64,000 nt of DNA from Ziziphus jujuba (GCF_031755915.1 NC_083386.1:20693001-20757000); one strand, 5' to 3'; shown: positions 1-13,440, counted from the first letter of the stretch. Made by a program: numbers and translations. Notes: a model not told the origin generated them from the letters alone.

Positions 1-3000
1 TCACAACCCATGTGTTCGGCGAGCCTACCGTTTTCTCATCCGACCCGGAGACCAACCGGTTCATTTTGCAGAACGAAGGGAAATTGTTCGAGTGCAGCTA
101 TCCCAGCTCCATATCCAATCTGTTGGGGAAGCATTCTTTGCTTCTGATGAAAGGGAATCTCCATAAGAGAATGCATTCGCTCACCATGAGCTTCGCTAAC
201 TCTTCCATCATCCGAGATCATCTCCTCGACGATATCGACCGGTTGATCCGGCTCAATTTGGAGTCTTGGACCGACCGGGTTCTTCTCATGGAGGAGGCCA
301 AGAAGGTAAATTAAAAAAAAAAAAAAAAAGAAAATAAATGAAAGTGTTTTTATTTTTATTTTTATGTTTTTTTCGTGATAAAAAGGTTTTCCTGGAACAC
401 TTTCTTTGCTTCGATTATCATGAAAAAGCAAAAGCAATTTCATTAAAAACAGTATTGCTTTTTCCCCGAGTCAAATCGGGTTTTGAATCGCCCGAGTTGA
501 CCCATCCGACACCCAGTTGTGTTGTACGGCGCACTATAGAATAACTCGGTTTTTATTAATATGTAATATGTAATAAATAATAGTGTGTGTGTGTATATAT
601 TATTGATATGAAGATATGATACTTGACGTTAAAGAATTGTTTGTTTGATGACTCAGATCTCAATGGGAGCTTAGGTGGGTGTACATACATGCATAATCAC
701 GTTCCCTTATAGAAAAGTTTTACGGCTCATGATCATTTTGTTCGGCTAATGATGTTCATCATGCATATAATATATTCATATAGTATTACCCAAAAAAAAA
801 AAAATACATATATATATATATATACATCACATAGTATAATAATATTATTATCATTATATCATTTTTAAGATATTCTTTTTTTGTATTTTGTATTTTATAT
901 ATTTATTTATTTATTTGATGCAGATAACATTTGAGCTAGCAGTGAAGCAGCTAATGAGCTTTGATCCAGGAGAATGGACAGAATCGCTAAGAAAAGAATA
1001 TGTACTTCTTATAGAAGGTTTTTTCACCGTACCTCTACCACTCTTCTCCACCACCTACCGCCGAGCCATCAAAGTAAATTTCATAAATCAATTCTTAAAT
1101 ACTAAATCATATACATCAGGATATTCTGATTTTGTACCATTTATTGCGACATTCGGATATTGTACAATATGGTGGGATGTACAGTTCGGATTTATACATC
1201 CCATCCCAATTATAATTAATGGATCATATATTTATACTTTACTAAAGTTAAAAGATAACGGAGAAAATTTTGTAATTAATTAATAAATTGAATTTTATTC
1301 AGGCGAGGACGAAGGTGGCAGAGGCTTTAGGATTGATAGTGAAGCAGAGAAGGAAAGAGAGTGAAGAAGGCGATGGAAAGAAGGACATGTTAGCAGCTTT
1401 GTTGGCCGGAGACGATGGATTCTCCGATGAACAGATTGTCGATTTCTTGCTTGCTTTACTGGTCGCCGGCTACGAAACCACCTCCACTATTATGACTCTA
1501 GCCGTCAAGTTCTTGACGGAGACTCCTCTAGCTCTGGATCAGCTCAAGGTGCGTACAACTAGCTATAATTTAATTTAATTTAATTTTAATTTAATATATA
1601 TATATATATATATATTTCTTTATCTTTCTTGGTACTTCTTGGATTTTAGTTTTTTGTGGGGGTCGGGGCTTTTATAGTCCTTGCAACCACTGTCATCTTG
1701 GCAATTTGTTAGGAACCTCATCTTCGTTATCTAAATTCTCAACCAGTGAAAATAATAATAAATAAAAGGAAAAAAAAAAAGTTTATTGTTTACATTTGAT
1801 AATGGAAGGTTAAAAAGGTAAACTATATTACAATAATAAAGAATATATATATATATATATATGTTATATGAGAGAATTATAACAATGATTCAATCACTGT
1901 TTCATTCGCCAAACAACAATATTTTACGTTTTCTCAAATAAGTAGATATTATTATTATTATTATTATTATTCTTGAACGTAATAAAGTATATATGTTTTT
2001 TTTTGCTGAGAGTAATAAAGTAATATGTTATTATTTATTTGTTTATGTAAATATATGTCCTGCCATTACTTAGATAGGACGTCATTATTAGGTCACATAT
2101 ATATATATATATTTATTAGAGATATTTAGCTAGGAATGTATATAAAAACACTATACTGAGTACGTAGCGGTATATTTATGGTTGTCAATATCTTCATAAA
2201 ATATATATTTTTTAAAAATAAAGTTGTTTTTAATTATTTCATTAAATATTTGATTGTAAAATAAGAAACAAAAAGAAAAGAAAAATTGTTTTTGACGGTA
2301 GGCTGGTAAATACTGGTAGGGACAGTATGCTGATACACAATAAATTTTAAAACGCAATTATCAGTTTCAGAAAAGAAAGGGAAAAAGAAACAAAAAAAAA
2401 AAAAAGGTTTAAAAAAGTAATAATATTATATAGTCAAATTAATTGGAAAAAAAATAAATAAAAAAAGAATAGGAAAAAAAAATAGGGAATTACACAAGGG
2501 ACGAAATAGGCGTGTGGGAAAAGTGAAAAGGAAGGTCAAAAGTAGAGGCAGATGGTATAAGTAAAGACCGTAAAAAAAGTCAAAGTAGAGGCCAACATTC
2601 GTGTATAAACCAACGGACAAAATGATGCTCCTTTTTTCTTCCCCAAACAAAAAAACAAAAGAAGAAAAAAAAAAAGAGGCTCTGCTGCTGTTTAACCTAC
2701 CTCTGACGTGTCAGACTCTGCTCACTCCATGCCTCTTTGACTACTACAATATATCTTCTTCCTTTTTATTTTACCAAACTGCCCCCTACCATTCTCTCTA
2801 CGGAGTATAGTGTTTGTATTGAGAATCGTGGGGTTCTAATTTCTAGGTCCCGCAATAATCCAACATTTCAACTATTTATAAAGTAGTTGCGGAGAATGTT
2901 TTAAAGTTTTAAAAGTTTTTAACGTGGTTTGAGTTTTGGTCTGCTTTATTTCCTTATAAAGTTTCATGTTTTGATGCTATAAGAAGGCTTTTTTTTTTTT

Positions 3001-3757
3001 TTCTTTTTTATTAACACCGATGATGATCACTATACAATGTGAAAAATTTTAATTAGGATATTTTGAATCCGTTATGTTTTATTATATTATGGCATATAAA
3101 TTTTATTAATAATTATTCATCATTAATAATAAATAACACATTAGAATGAAATGAAATTTATAATATGACTTTTTTTTTTTTTTTATACATTATGATGACG
3201 ATTAACATTTTTCTTAAATTTAACTTCATTTTTTGGATTCCTATGATCATTTTGATGTTTGTAAACAAACTTGTTGAGTAAAAATTCTTTCCGTTGGATT
3301 TAGATTTGGAGTTGAGCTTCTCCTTCCTGTAATGTGGGACCAATTCAATTCAGTGATTTATGAGAACATCACATGGAGCTTGGTCCACTTTTTTTGGTTT
3401 TTAATATACTGCATGGGTGGTCACCACATGTTTGTGTTCCTCATTCTTATTCAAGATTAAAATCAAATTTAACTGGGCTCCATGCAAGACTAATTTCTAA
3501 AATACTTTTTTTTTTTTTCTCCTTTGTTTTGAGTTTTGGATTATTTTCAAGCAATTAAAAATGGAACATGTTATTTTTTTTTTCTTTCTAATTTTATTTA
3601 TTTATTGTGTGGTTGCCAGGAGGAACATGACCAAATTCGTGCAGAAAAGAAGGATTCTTTGGAGGTTCTTGAATGGAACGATTACAAATCAATGCCATTT
3701 ACTCAGTGTGTAAGTGTATAATTATTTTATTAAATGTTTCAAAAATTTACAAATTAG

Positions 3758-3809
<52 letters not shown>

Positions 3810-4782
3810 TTTAATGTTAAATTGTATAGGTTGTTAATGAGACTTTACGACTCGCCAATATTATAAGTGGGGTATTCAGGCGAGCGATGACAGACATCCA
3901 TATTAAAGGTAAAATAAATAAAATCAATATTTGTCTCAAACATTAGCAATATATATATATATATAAATTATTACTATAAGTAAGGCATTGTTTGGTAACG
4001 TAGAAATTTGGGAATTAAAACAGGGTATACAATTCCCAAAGGATGGAAAGTGTTTGCGTCATTTCGTGCAGTACATTTAGATCACGAACATTTCAAGGAC
4101 GCTAGAACTTTTAATCCATGGAGATGGCAGGTACACTTTTTAAGACCTTTTTCCTCTATTTTTCCGTCCACCAAAAACAAAAAAAAAAAAAAAAAATGTG
4201 TTTTATTATTATTATTATTATTTTTAAAAAAAAAAAACATGTATTTTTGGTATGTGGAATTTGGTAATTCAATGGTGGAAATTAAATAGAATAATTCGGG
4301 AGGAACGACAAACGTTTTCACGCCGTTTGGAGGAGGACCAAGGCTGTGCCCTGGTTATGAGCTTGCCAGAGTAGAACTCTCAGTTTTCCTTCACCGTTTA
4401 GTTACCCAGTTCAGGTATCTTTTATATATATATATATGTTTATATATACAATTTTGATCTTTTTTGTTCGGTATTGTACAGGTCAACGCCATGTCTAATG
4501 TGTAGCATTATGTAAAAAATTAAACACTACATAACATTTGGTGTAAGCGTTGTCCCGGACAATCAGGACAAATTAAAAAACGAAAAATTCTGGATTTGAG
4601 AAAAAAAAAAAAAAATTTAATGGATTTTGGGATTGTTTGGTGGGTAATAATATGTGGTTATGGTTAATTACAGTTGGGTTCCTGCTGAAGAGGACAAGCT
4701 GGTTTTTTTCCCAACCACAAGGACGCAAAAGAGGTACCCAATCAACGTGAAGCGCAGGACAATGTATGGGGAAGCTATGTAA
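1..4782 (+). CDS. CPD: CYP90A1/CPD-type cytochrome P450, 5'-truncated by window
   Basis: Brassinosteroid-biosynthetic P450 of the CYP90A clade, an ER-anchored monooxygenase known for C-3 oxidation of early brassinosteroid intermediates. Exons read here: 1-305, 924-1073, 1303-1548, 3620-3709, 3830-3908, 4024-4130, 4290-4414, 4674-4782. All junctions are GT-AG and in frame, giving 402 complete codons plus the stop. The Arabidopsis protein has about 472 residues, so roughly 70 N-terminal residues (membrane anchor, proline-rich hinge) lie upstream. Visible motifs are the I-helix AGYETTS (near 1470), the K-helix ETLR (3840), the PERF-region NPWRW (4115) and the heme loop [10 protein letters not shown] with its cysteine thiolate ligand (4325-4353). 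Intron 3 is unusually long (2071 bp). The gene converges on NUP88 copy a. Family identity is from residue-level resemblance; CYP90A against other CYP90 members was judged by eye. Confidence 0.93.
1549..3619 (+). other. CPD intron 3, long AT-rich intron without recognised gene
   Basis: This intron lies between CPD exons ending at 1548 and starting at 3620, with a GT donor and AG acceptor. It is by far the longest intron of the visible gene. It holds TA-dinucleotide runs (near 1600, 1845, 2095), a TTA trinucleotide run near 1950, poly-A/poly-T tracts and purine-rich stretches near 2370-2680. I see no convincing reading frame, RNA gene or terminal repeats in it. Confidence 0.6.
3763..3812. repeat. 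Compound (CT)n(TA)n microsatellite in CPD intron 4
   Basis: A run of CT dinucleotides passes directly into a run of TA dinucleotides, ending about 18 bases before the acceptor of the next exon (3830). It occupies the polypyrimidine/branch-point zone of this short intron, so length changes could affect splicing; that is inference. Confidence 0.85.
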
Positions 4783-5261
4783 AAAAAAAGAAAAAGAGTA
4801 GGAACCCAGAAATAGAGAGAGCTACCAAAAGATGGGAATCAGAGATGTTGAATCTATTAATAATAATGATAATTAATTAAAAATAATAATAAACCACTAG
4901 CTTCTTATATGTAAATTAAATTTATTAATTTTGTTTTTTTAATTAAGAAAAATGTGGTTAGCAGCATCATTAGCAGAGTCAAGTGAGGGAATCTTTTAGG
5001 TCCAAGTATGCAGTTTCAAATGGACTATTTCTTCTTTTCCTGTTGATGGCATTTTGTTGTTGGAGAGAGAGAGGGAGTTGTAAGATTATTTTAGTTCCTT
5101 GGCCTCTTCTTCTTAAGTTGGTATTACCTTTCTCCGTCTCTCTCCCCACATAAAAGCAGTTGTAGCAGAAATCTACAAAAAAAGGAGCTTATGAATGAAA
5201 CTTGGATATGTGTAACCTATGGTAATATATGATATATATATATATATATGTATGTATGTTT

Positions 5262-5293
<32 letters not shown>

Positions 5294-6153
5294 TTTTTTT
5301 TTTTTTATTGGCCTTTCACTCTGAGAAAGGGAACATAAGAATTAAATGTAAAGAAAATGGCATATCTGCACTGCCTTCTTCTTTAATCGATGAGCAGACT
5401 TTTTATTTAGCTCCTCGAGCCCCTAAAATCTTCCTTTCATTTTCTCTCCTTTTTGTTCTTTATTCTCTTTTTTCTGCCATATTTAATAGCAAGTGGGTTT
5501 GTGATTTATATTGGTTTCGAAAAGAGAGATTACATTGTTAGTAAGATCGTCCTGCTGATATAATGAATGGATTTTCTCGTTCAGGGGTGCCACTTACACC
5601 AGGGCCTGGGGTTGATTAGAGAAAGCCCTTTTTAGAAATTCCATATATTCTTTCTCATAATTCATTATCTGCTGCATCATCCATGTACACTAGAACGGCC
5701 TCATAATTCAAGGTCTAGAATCTTTCAAATTGATGTAACTTAGCTTGCATGAAAACCAAAATGCTGTCAAATATTGTGTCACAGTGTTAATATGTGGGTA
5801 GAGTGCGTTCCCAGTAGATAATACAGTACTTAAAAACCCTTCTAACTGTCTGAAACCTCGCCATTTCCATCTTGCAAAGAAATCCCTTTAGAAGAAACAG
5901 AAAACTCATTGGAAGATCCTGACTGGTACAACGCTGTACGGTCAAGAAGCTCTCAATTTCGACAAGCATAAATCCATCTGTAGTGGCATCAAATTCACCT
6001 TGTAAGAGCTTACATTAGAGCTAGTAACTTTTGGAGCCTCACTGCCCAACGTGCAAATCTCCAAGAGAGAGGAAGACAATGGCATAGACCCAGAAGGCGA
6101 GATACGGAACTGGCATGCATGGTTCAATCATAGATTCAGAACAGAGGTAGTTA
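4783..6153. other. Convergent intergenic region between CPD and NUP88 copy a
   Basis: Contains the presumed 3' UTRs of CPD (reading right) and NUP88 copy a (reading left). Near 4890 there is an AATAAA-like stretch suited to CPD polyadenylation. A T-rich tract with TTTTG repeats lies at 5262-5306. No coding region is supported. The homology shared by the two NUP88 copies starts near 6095, so most of this stretch is outside the duplicated unit. Confidence 0.6.
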
Positions 6154-9100
6154 TCATCTGCTGCTTTCTCGGTCCTTTAGTGCAGTTTCAAATAGCTTAA
6201 CCTTCTTTGTATTCTCAGTGTTAATAAGTGCAGTTTCAACAAGCTTAACCTTCTTTGTATTCTCAGTGTTAACAAGTGAAAGCTTCTCGAGTGAGGATTT
6301 CAGCTGCGAGATTTGAGAATCTTGCACATAATTTTTCCTCCCAGATATAAGAGTTTGTAGCTTTGATTCATTGCCCTCGGGAGACGGCATGTGCTTTCTC
6401 AATCTTGCAGTTAAAGCAGTAATTGAAGAACGCAAAGCATCCAACTCAACTCCTCTAAACTGGTCTGCACAATCGCAAAAATGTAACAATGTGAGAAGGT
6501 TGCTCAAAGATGCTAGGAATAGAAAGAATACTTTTCATTTTAAAGTTGTTTCCTGGTAATTGGCAACAATTACGAATAAAATACTGAAAGAAATCCATGA
6601 CCATTCAACATTAAATGGGAAACGATTGACAGGAAAAGACAATTTGGGAAACAATGGACATTTACATCAACTTGTTTTAGTATGAGCCCCCTTTCCTCTT
6701 TGCTAAGAAAAATTTTTATGAATGCTTCAAGACAATTAATACTTAACAGACTAGTCAAAATTACCTAAACCATGCAAACAATAGAGGATAGATCACTTCC
6801 ATTTTCTCTTTAAGTTTTCTTTCTACATTTATCACAAATATGATAACCATACCAAGCTCAGACTTGAACTCTCTCTCAGCTCTGGACAGTGGTTTCTTGT
6901 GAGCCCCAGGCAAGTTCTGCAGACGTTTCAAGCGCTCTTCCAAGACACCGTGCTGCTTAATTACATGATCAATCCTCTCCTTCAGCTTTGAATTTATCCC
7001 CTCAACTCTCAGAAGCTTCTGTTCAGCCTCACCTAAACGAGCATGCTGCTCATCAATGATTCTCTTCAAGTGAGGTCCATGGTACATGAGCTCAAAGTGC
7101 ACCTGGAAAATTGAGAAACAAAAGGTTATACGATTCCGTAAAAGATCATTATTCAAACCACAGCAACATAGGAATGTTGCTCAATTCATCATTTTTCCAA
7201 TCAAACTATAGTAAGGCATAATTAATGTCACCCTCAAACCATCAAGAAATACAGAAAGATTCCTTAAACACTAGCATGGCATTGGTGGAAAGCCATGAAA
7301 TAAAAATACTTAAATATTATAGAACTCAAGCACTGTAGATACAGTACATTTCACAAATCAAATTCTTACTATTAGCGCCTGATTATGGCATCCCAATTTC
7401 TTCCTTAAGAAACAAATTGCTATAATTGAGAAACTTAATATGTGATAGCAGCTGCAATTCAATTGATAATTCTTACTGCTTCTGGCGATTAGCACTTTTT
7501 GTATTCAAGTACTTCTCGCAGCTATAATTGCTCATAACCTGATATCTAAATAGCATCAAACGTTTGCAGAAATTTCCAAATGGCCAAAAATCTATTCATA
7601 GCTCCATTGGGTTAACATACCTTTTGGAAAATGTAAAACTTCCTAACAAAGCATAAAAAAACACATTACTTATTACATGCTAAGATGACAAAAGAGGAGC
7701 CAATTAGTTTAAACATATTATACCGCAAAAGTACTTTGCACTTGCAAGATAAAGTTTCATGCTATCACATCTTACCTTATGTGCATACTCCACATAATTT
7801 TCATGGAAAAGCTTGAAGTACTGATGAAGTGTGGATCGACCTTCTATAGAATCAGCACTAACAGAACGCAGATTTGGTGAGGTCTGAGGAGCAAGAACCA
7901 CCTTAGGCCCACTTAGCAGTTCTTTGCTTATGATATCTGGCATCTCTCTCTCTTTCAGTTCTTCCATGTGAATCGGCCTGCTCACTGTATCAACATGAAT
8001 AGGAAGTAACAGATCCCATGTTTTCATCTCTAGCACAAAACATTCTTGAGATATAGTGACTCCAACAATCCATGAATATCCAAATGAATCCGATAGTGAC
8101 ACAAAGCCATAAAGTGGAGATGGTGATGATACTTCTCCTTGGCATGTACTTAAAACAGGATGAACAGAGGGAGTTTTCATAGTATCATTCTTGCCACCGA
8201 TCTGACTTGTAAATGGGAGAAAATGCAACACAATTGAATCAATCCCTCCATCATGAAGGGCGTAAATTCTTTCTGGCATAAGAGGATCTACAAACATTGT
8301 AATAAGGGAACCACTTTCACCTTTAATTGGAAGAGCTAGGTCCACAATAGCCAGCCTCAATAAGGGAGGAGGATGCCCCAACCAAACAGTATTTTCAAGT
8401 GGTTGATCGAACTTCACAATTGAATGATTACTCTGAATTGATTCACAAATCATAGCAAGACCAAGAATCTGGTCGTAAGAGTCAACACGTAGGCGAGGGG
8501 GGCTACCAACATTCCAAATTGGCTGGATTTCATCAGCCAAGGCATCTACTTGTAACTGCCCGCCACTCCAAGCAGTCACCATAATTGAGTCTTTGCTTAC
8601 TACATTGTAAAGAAAACTGACAGCTCGGCCTTCACACTCTGCACCACCAAAACTTCCATCTTCATCCTCACCTTGACATGCTTTTTTCAAGGGGCCCTAG
8701 AAAACCATAACATAAGATGCTTAAATGGCTTCTTTAAGTATCAAACAGAAATATCCAAAATTAAATAAATACCAGTATCGTAAACTGTCATACCACAAAA
8801 AGGAACAAACTAAAACTGTGGGAAAAAGCCAACTGCTAACCCAGGGAAGCAATCACCAAGATCAAAAGTTGACACAATATTCTTCAGGTATAAATGAGGC
8901 ATTATTCCACATAATTCATGTAACATTTAAACAGGCTAAAAGAAAATTAGAAAATTTCCAATCAGCCCCATATCAACACCTTATCTCTAAAACATAACTA
9001 CACTATGCCCTGTTTAATGCACTTTCAAGCTCCCATAGAATATAGGTAACCGACACAGCTACAGAAAAGACAATATCATACCTGCAAGTAAAGTGATGCA

Positions 9101-12100
9101 TCAAATAACGCATAAGGACGAGCTCGTACTGAAGATAGATCAGCCCCTTCCAATGCTTGGTCCACTAACTCTGGAAATGTTGCTTCCAACCATGAAATTG
9201 CCAGATTAGAATTACCAACAGCTGTTGGATTGGATGATTTCAGCCCGAATGCATGCGCATCACTGTATATCTCCATTACAGACTCCCATCTGTAAATACT
9301 GTAGCAAGAGAAAGTACTTTATTCAGCACACAATTTAAAGAACCATCCAGTCAGTAGCAAACAGGCAATTTGGTATAATGTTCAGTTACCATTAAGTCCA
9401 AAAGTTTAAAATGACAGTAAGCAAACCCAACCATATATATCAAACCAACACAATCCACATCTGATACTCAAGTGTAGGCCAACATGATAAACTAGAAGCG
9501 ACTTCAAGCCTTACAATTGTACAAAAATTAAGTATGGTCACCAAGATTCATAAACAATGCGAGATTGCATACCTAAGCTTTGAAAATATATTAAGTCAGC
9601 ATCAATAAAAAAGGCCTAAACTCATAGGAAGTGCATTTATGCTCCGTAAAATCAACAGTTTTACAGGAGATGCTCCTAACTTTTATTAATCTACAGGACA
9701 AATGAACAGTCAGAACGCAAAGGCCTCATTCAAAAATGTTGCTGACAAAGTTATTTATGAAATAGAATTCCAAATCACACAAGTGGTATATATATCTCAA
9801 AAGTTCTAAAAGGCTCATAGTGGATTATAAAATAGCCAATCCAGATTTAAGATCCATGGCATGTGTCTCCAATATTTATACCCCACTATGGCTCATTTAT
9901 AAAACAACCTAGACTTTAAAGTTCTTACAGTTATATTGAGATCTTAATGTATCTACTTTTTAAAGAAAATTATGCTTAACATTTAAAAATTATGTTAAGA
10001 AAAAGAGGAGTATGAAAAGAAACAAATCAAGTAGCACATGAGGTGTAAAGTACCTTCCAAATGGAACAACAGGGCAAAGGATGTAAACTGAACCATCACT
10101 GAACAAAATAAAGACCTGTATAATGTCACAGAATGAATAGTGAGTGCACAATGATTATTCACATGTTGAAATTTACAAACTTGACCTTCTAATTGTAATT
10201 AACACAGCAATACTTGAAAAAGTAGCAGGCTCACAAATTTTGCCATAAAACAAAAGTAACAGAAAAACCCAAAGACAACAGCTACTTTGCAAAATATACT
10301 AAATGAGAACCAAAAGGAAAGATTCCATAAAACTGGAACTAGATATTCACTCAGAAAGTATAATCAAGCCATAAGATGAAAAAATGTATTTATCTTTCAT
10401 CTCCTACTATGCGCAGGGTTACAGCTAGTTTTGGTATGCTGGGAGATATAATTGTAAATGGGAATGCATAATACAATCTACATAAAAGTGGAACTAGATA
10501 TTCACTCAGAAAGTATAATCAAACCATAAGACGAAAAAATGTATTTATCTTTCATCTCCTACCATGCGCAGGGTGACAGCTAGTTTTGGTATGCTGGGAG
10601 ATATCATTGTAAATGGGAATACATAATACAATCTACATTAAGGAAAGGCAGCAACTTGTCAAAATGAAAATATAAAATGCATTCAAAAAGCAAAATCACA
10701 ATATCATAAAAACTCGATTAAGCACAAGATGAGTACCAGTGATTCAAAAACAAACAAACCATTAACAAGAAAAGATTAAAGTCAATTGGAAATATAAGTT
10801 CAACTGAACTTACAGTAAACCTGTCCCATAAGTGGTCACCTCCAAATGAAAAATCAACAGGACAAATTGAGGTAGCATTGCTGCATCTACCTGGTTCCAC
10901 AGGTTGTAGATAATATTCTTGCTCTGGTTGAATGACATCTGAAGACAAATCAAAGAGTCTACAGAAGAATAGAAAAATTAATATAACAGACATCAGGCTT
11001 GAATTGAAATTCGAAATCCATAAATATAAGCTTATGTAAACATAAGAGGGTATGCTTTTATTAGAATTAATCCAACTCAGCCTCAATCCAATTAGCATAA
11101 ATTAATTACAAATATCCTAACCCAAAAGAAATTGATATATGCCATCGCAAAATTCTATTTTTCCATTCAATGCCATTCAGCTTCCTCAACTATATCTCTT
11201 GCAGAAATATCCTTCCTAATTCTTCTACCTATTTCATTGTTGTCTTCCTCTACTCCCCTAAATCCTGCTTGACTCTCACTTCTTTGAACAAGTTAAATGG
11301 CTTTCCTTTCATTGTATCCTCTAGTGGGGCTGCCAGTAGCTTAAAGCTCATATCCTCATTTATCATACTCTAGATCCTCAGATATCAATCACCATAGTTC
11401 CTACTTGTTCTCATGAGAGAATAATATGCTCCTAGGATTTTAAAGATTAAGCTCTAAAAAATTAATGTCACTTCTTAGGAGATGAATGAATTGGCCTTTA
11501 AAATACAATTACGTAGCCTTCTAGACTTATCTTTGCTTTAACAATGAAAGCATGCTTTACCATTTTCTAAACTTATCCTGCACGATGTTTTCTAAGTTTT
11601 AAAAATGGATTTGTTTAACAGATCAACGATGAATACCAACCTTCATTTACAATTGACCAAAAAAAAAAAATATATATATATATATATACACCTCAAACAT
11701 TTCTTGAAGTGGTGATACCTGAAAACTGAATCAGAAGAAAGAATTCCTAAATGGGTATCGCTGTAAGGATGCCATAAAACTTGAAGGACACGTATAAAGT
11801 TGTTGCCGTCGAAGTAGATTTTTGAACCAACATTGACAGTCCTGTGATGTAGCAAAAATAATTTTGTCCAATAAGAATCTTTCTCGTGCAAGACTAATTA
11901 TTCAAAAGACTGTTCAACACAAAGAATTCATTCAATCCCTACATACATTATAATTTCTTCACTAAGTACTTGGAATAAAACCACCTGCGGCAGGGGGGTG
12001 GTGTTGTGGAATCAGATCAAAGAAAAATAACACCCCCACTATATTGTACCTTGCCGCCATATTTGAATCATTGCAAAAGTTTTCTCAAAAAAACTACAAA

Positions 12101-13074
12101 TGCCATTCTTCAGCCAAGTAGCTTATAGTGATGCCCAAACCTCAGTTACTAGTAAATGCTAAACATAACCATTTGTTTATATATCACTGGTTTCTTCACA
12201 TACCTGCAAATCATGGTATTGTGTTTAGAAGAAGCACGCCCATAGAGATACATAATACATAGACCATCTGAACCCGAAAGGAATAATGCTGATCCATTCC
12301 TATTGATAGATATTTTGTGAACGACAAAGTCTAGCTGCACATCTGCTTGCAAAACCTAATAAATTACTTGAATCATCAACTGTAAGCTTAAAAATATATA
12401 ATAATATAACAGGTTAAAGTAGGTATTGAAACAAAGAATACAAACCTGAAAAAAGAAACACACACACACACACACACCCCCAAGAAACTTGCATTTAGCC
12501 CTAACCTTATAACAACATTCATTGTTCAAACTAAACACAAACCAACTCAACAGTCAAAAGCACTCGTCTAATTTCTCACTAATTAGATCCAGGCACATAA
12601 ATTTCATTCTGATACGGTAAATGCCAGAGTGCCACTCTTTAAAGCAATGAGCTTACCTTATTGAACAACCATATCCCATTCATTTTATTTTCTTTCACTT
12701 TCCCAACAACCAAACATAGTGAAAAGAAAGAAAACAAAAAAAGAAAATCAAATGAGAAAATCGTTTACCTTAGAGGGAAATGCGGCGAGGACGGAAGTGG
12801 GGTCGGGGTCTCCAAGCCGAATAGAGATCCGATGGAGGCATAGTTTGTTGGAGTCCCAGAAGTAAAGGCGGGAAGCTCCATCCCAGGCCAAGAGACTTCT
12901 GGTCACCGGAGCCGAGGCGGTGATGGTGGAGTCCTGGACCGGAGTGGCGGCGGAAGCGAAGACCGGGTGGTTCTGAAGAGGAATCCATTCCACATCGTCT
13001 TTTGGAGTGGAGGACGACGACCGGCTTGTCCGGTGGTCCGGTTTCGTTTCATGAAGATCGAAGTTCAACCTCAT
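6154..13074 (-). CDS. NUP88: Nucleoporin NUP88 (MOS7), tandem copy a
   Basis: Nup88 family protein of the cytoplasmic face of the nuclear pore. Arabidopsis MOS7 limits nuclear export of immune regulators. Exons on the minus strand, in gene order: 12769-13074, 12204-12355, 11719-11841, 10814-10958, 10054-10115, 9082-9289, 7776-8696, 6853-7102, 6154-6464. All introns are GT-AG. The joined frame is open for 825 codons and ends in TGA; Arabidopsis MOS7 is about 810 residues. Recognisable blocks are the N-terminal beta-propeller part ([48 protein letters not shown]), a middle segment ([35 protein letters not shown], [19 protein letters not shown]) and a C-terminal coiled coil rich in E, K and L. 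The start was chosen because MRLNFDL matches the known N terminus. Odd point: exon 9 carries a 48-bp in-frame duplication absent from copy b. Confidence 0.95.
6179..6274 (-). repeat. 48-bp in-frame tandem duplication in NUP88a last exon
   Basis: Two 48-bp units (6179-6226 and 6227-6274) with four mismatches visible. On the minus strand each encodes a 16-residue piece containing NTENTKKVKL. The duplication extends the C-terminal coiled-coil tail by 16 residues near the stop. Copy b has a single unit with [10 protein letters not shown], and Arabidopsis MOS7 also has one, so the extra unit is probably derived in copy a. Confidence 0.9.
10326..10645. repeat. 165-bp tandem duplication in NUP88a intron 4
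   Basis: Unit 1 covers about 10326-10490 and unit 2 about 10491-10645, differing at only a handful of sites (for example AAGCCATAAG against AAACCATAAG). The matching intron of copy b (about 21960-22125) has one unit only. The event therefore most likely followed the gene duplication, or one unit was lost in copy b. Confidence 0.88.
12459..12479. repeat. (CA)n microsatellite in NUP88a intron 1
   Basis: A run of CA dinucleotides lies upstream (on the + strand) of a short C run. The homologous place in copy b (near 32240-32262) holds a shorter, interrupted CA array, so the repeat length differs between paralogues. Confidence 0.8.
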
Positions 13075-13440
13075 TTTCTTTTTTCTTTTTTTTTCTTTTT
13101 TTAACTTTTTTGGTTATTTTAACTCCTCAGCTTCTTCTTCTTTTTCTACGTCCTTGTGCCCTGGTTTTTGTTTTCCGAGGAATAACGGTACGACGAGTCT
13201 GGAAAAAGAGAAAAACCAGAGCAAAAACGGCGTCGTTATAGTTTTTCTTTTTGGGCCTCTTCAAATTGGGTTTTGAAAAACTTTGCTGGTTGTTGGCCCA
13301 ATTTGGCCCATCTGTACACTATTTTCCATCTGATGGCTGCAAGTGCACGAGTCGGGAACGAGCGGTTGGCGCGGTTGGCGCGGTTGGCGTTTAAGTGCCA
13401 AAAAAGCTATCTTGTTAATCCAACGGTGCAAAACAATTCG
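13075..13440 (-). promoter_or_regulatory. 5' leader and proximal promoter of NUP88 copy a
   Basis: The region is homologous to 32893-33330 upstream of copy b, so it belongs to the duplicated unit. It contains a pyrimidine-rich (+ strand) leader next to the start codon, the motif AAACGGCGTCGTT (13225-13237), and GGCCCA/TGGGCC-type site II elements near 13254, 13295 and 13304. Site II elements are known in promoters of plant housekeeping and proliferation genes. A GCGGTTGGC motif is repeated three times in tandem near 13361-13389 in copy a, where copy b has one partial unit. No TATA box is obvious. Confidence 0.55.

Noticed and set aside
5942..6127. Short minus-strand open frame just after the NUP88a stop
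   Set aside because: It resembles no known protein, lies largely outside the paralogue homology and is better explained as 3' flank.
12661..13241. Plus-strand open frames over NUP88a exon 1 and promoter
   Set aside because: They are antisense shadows of the GC-richer first exon; the minus strand encodes the conserved Nup88 N terminus. The same applies at 32583-33162.
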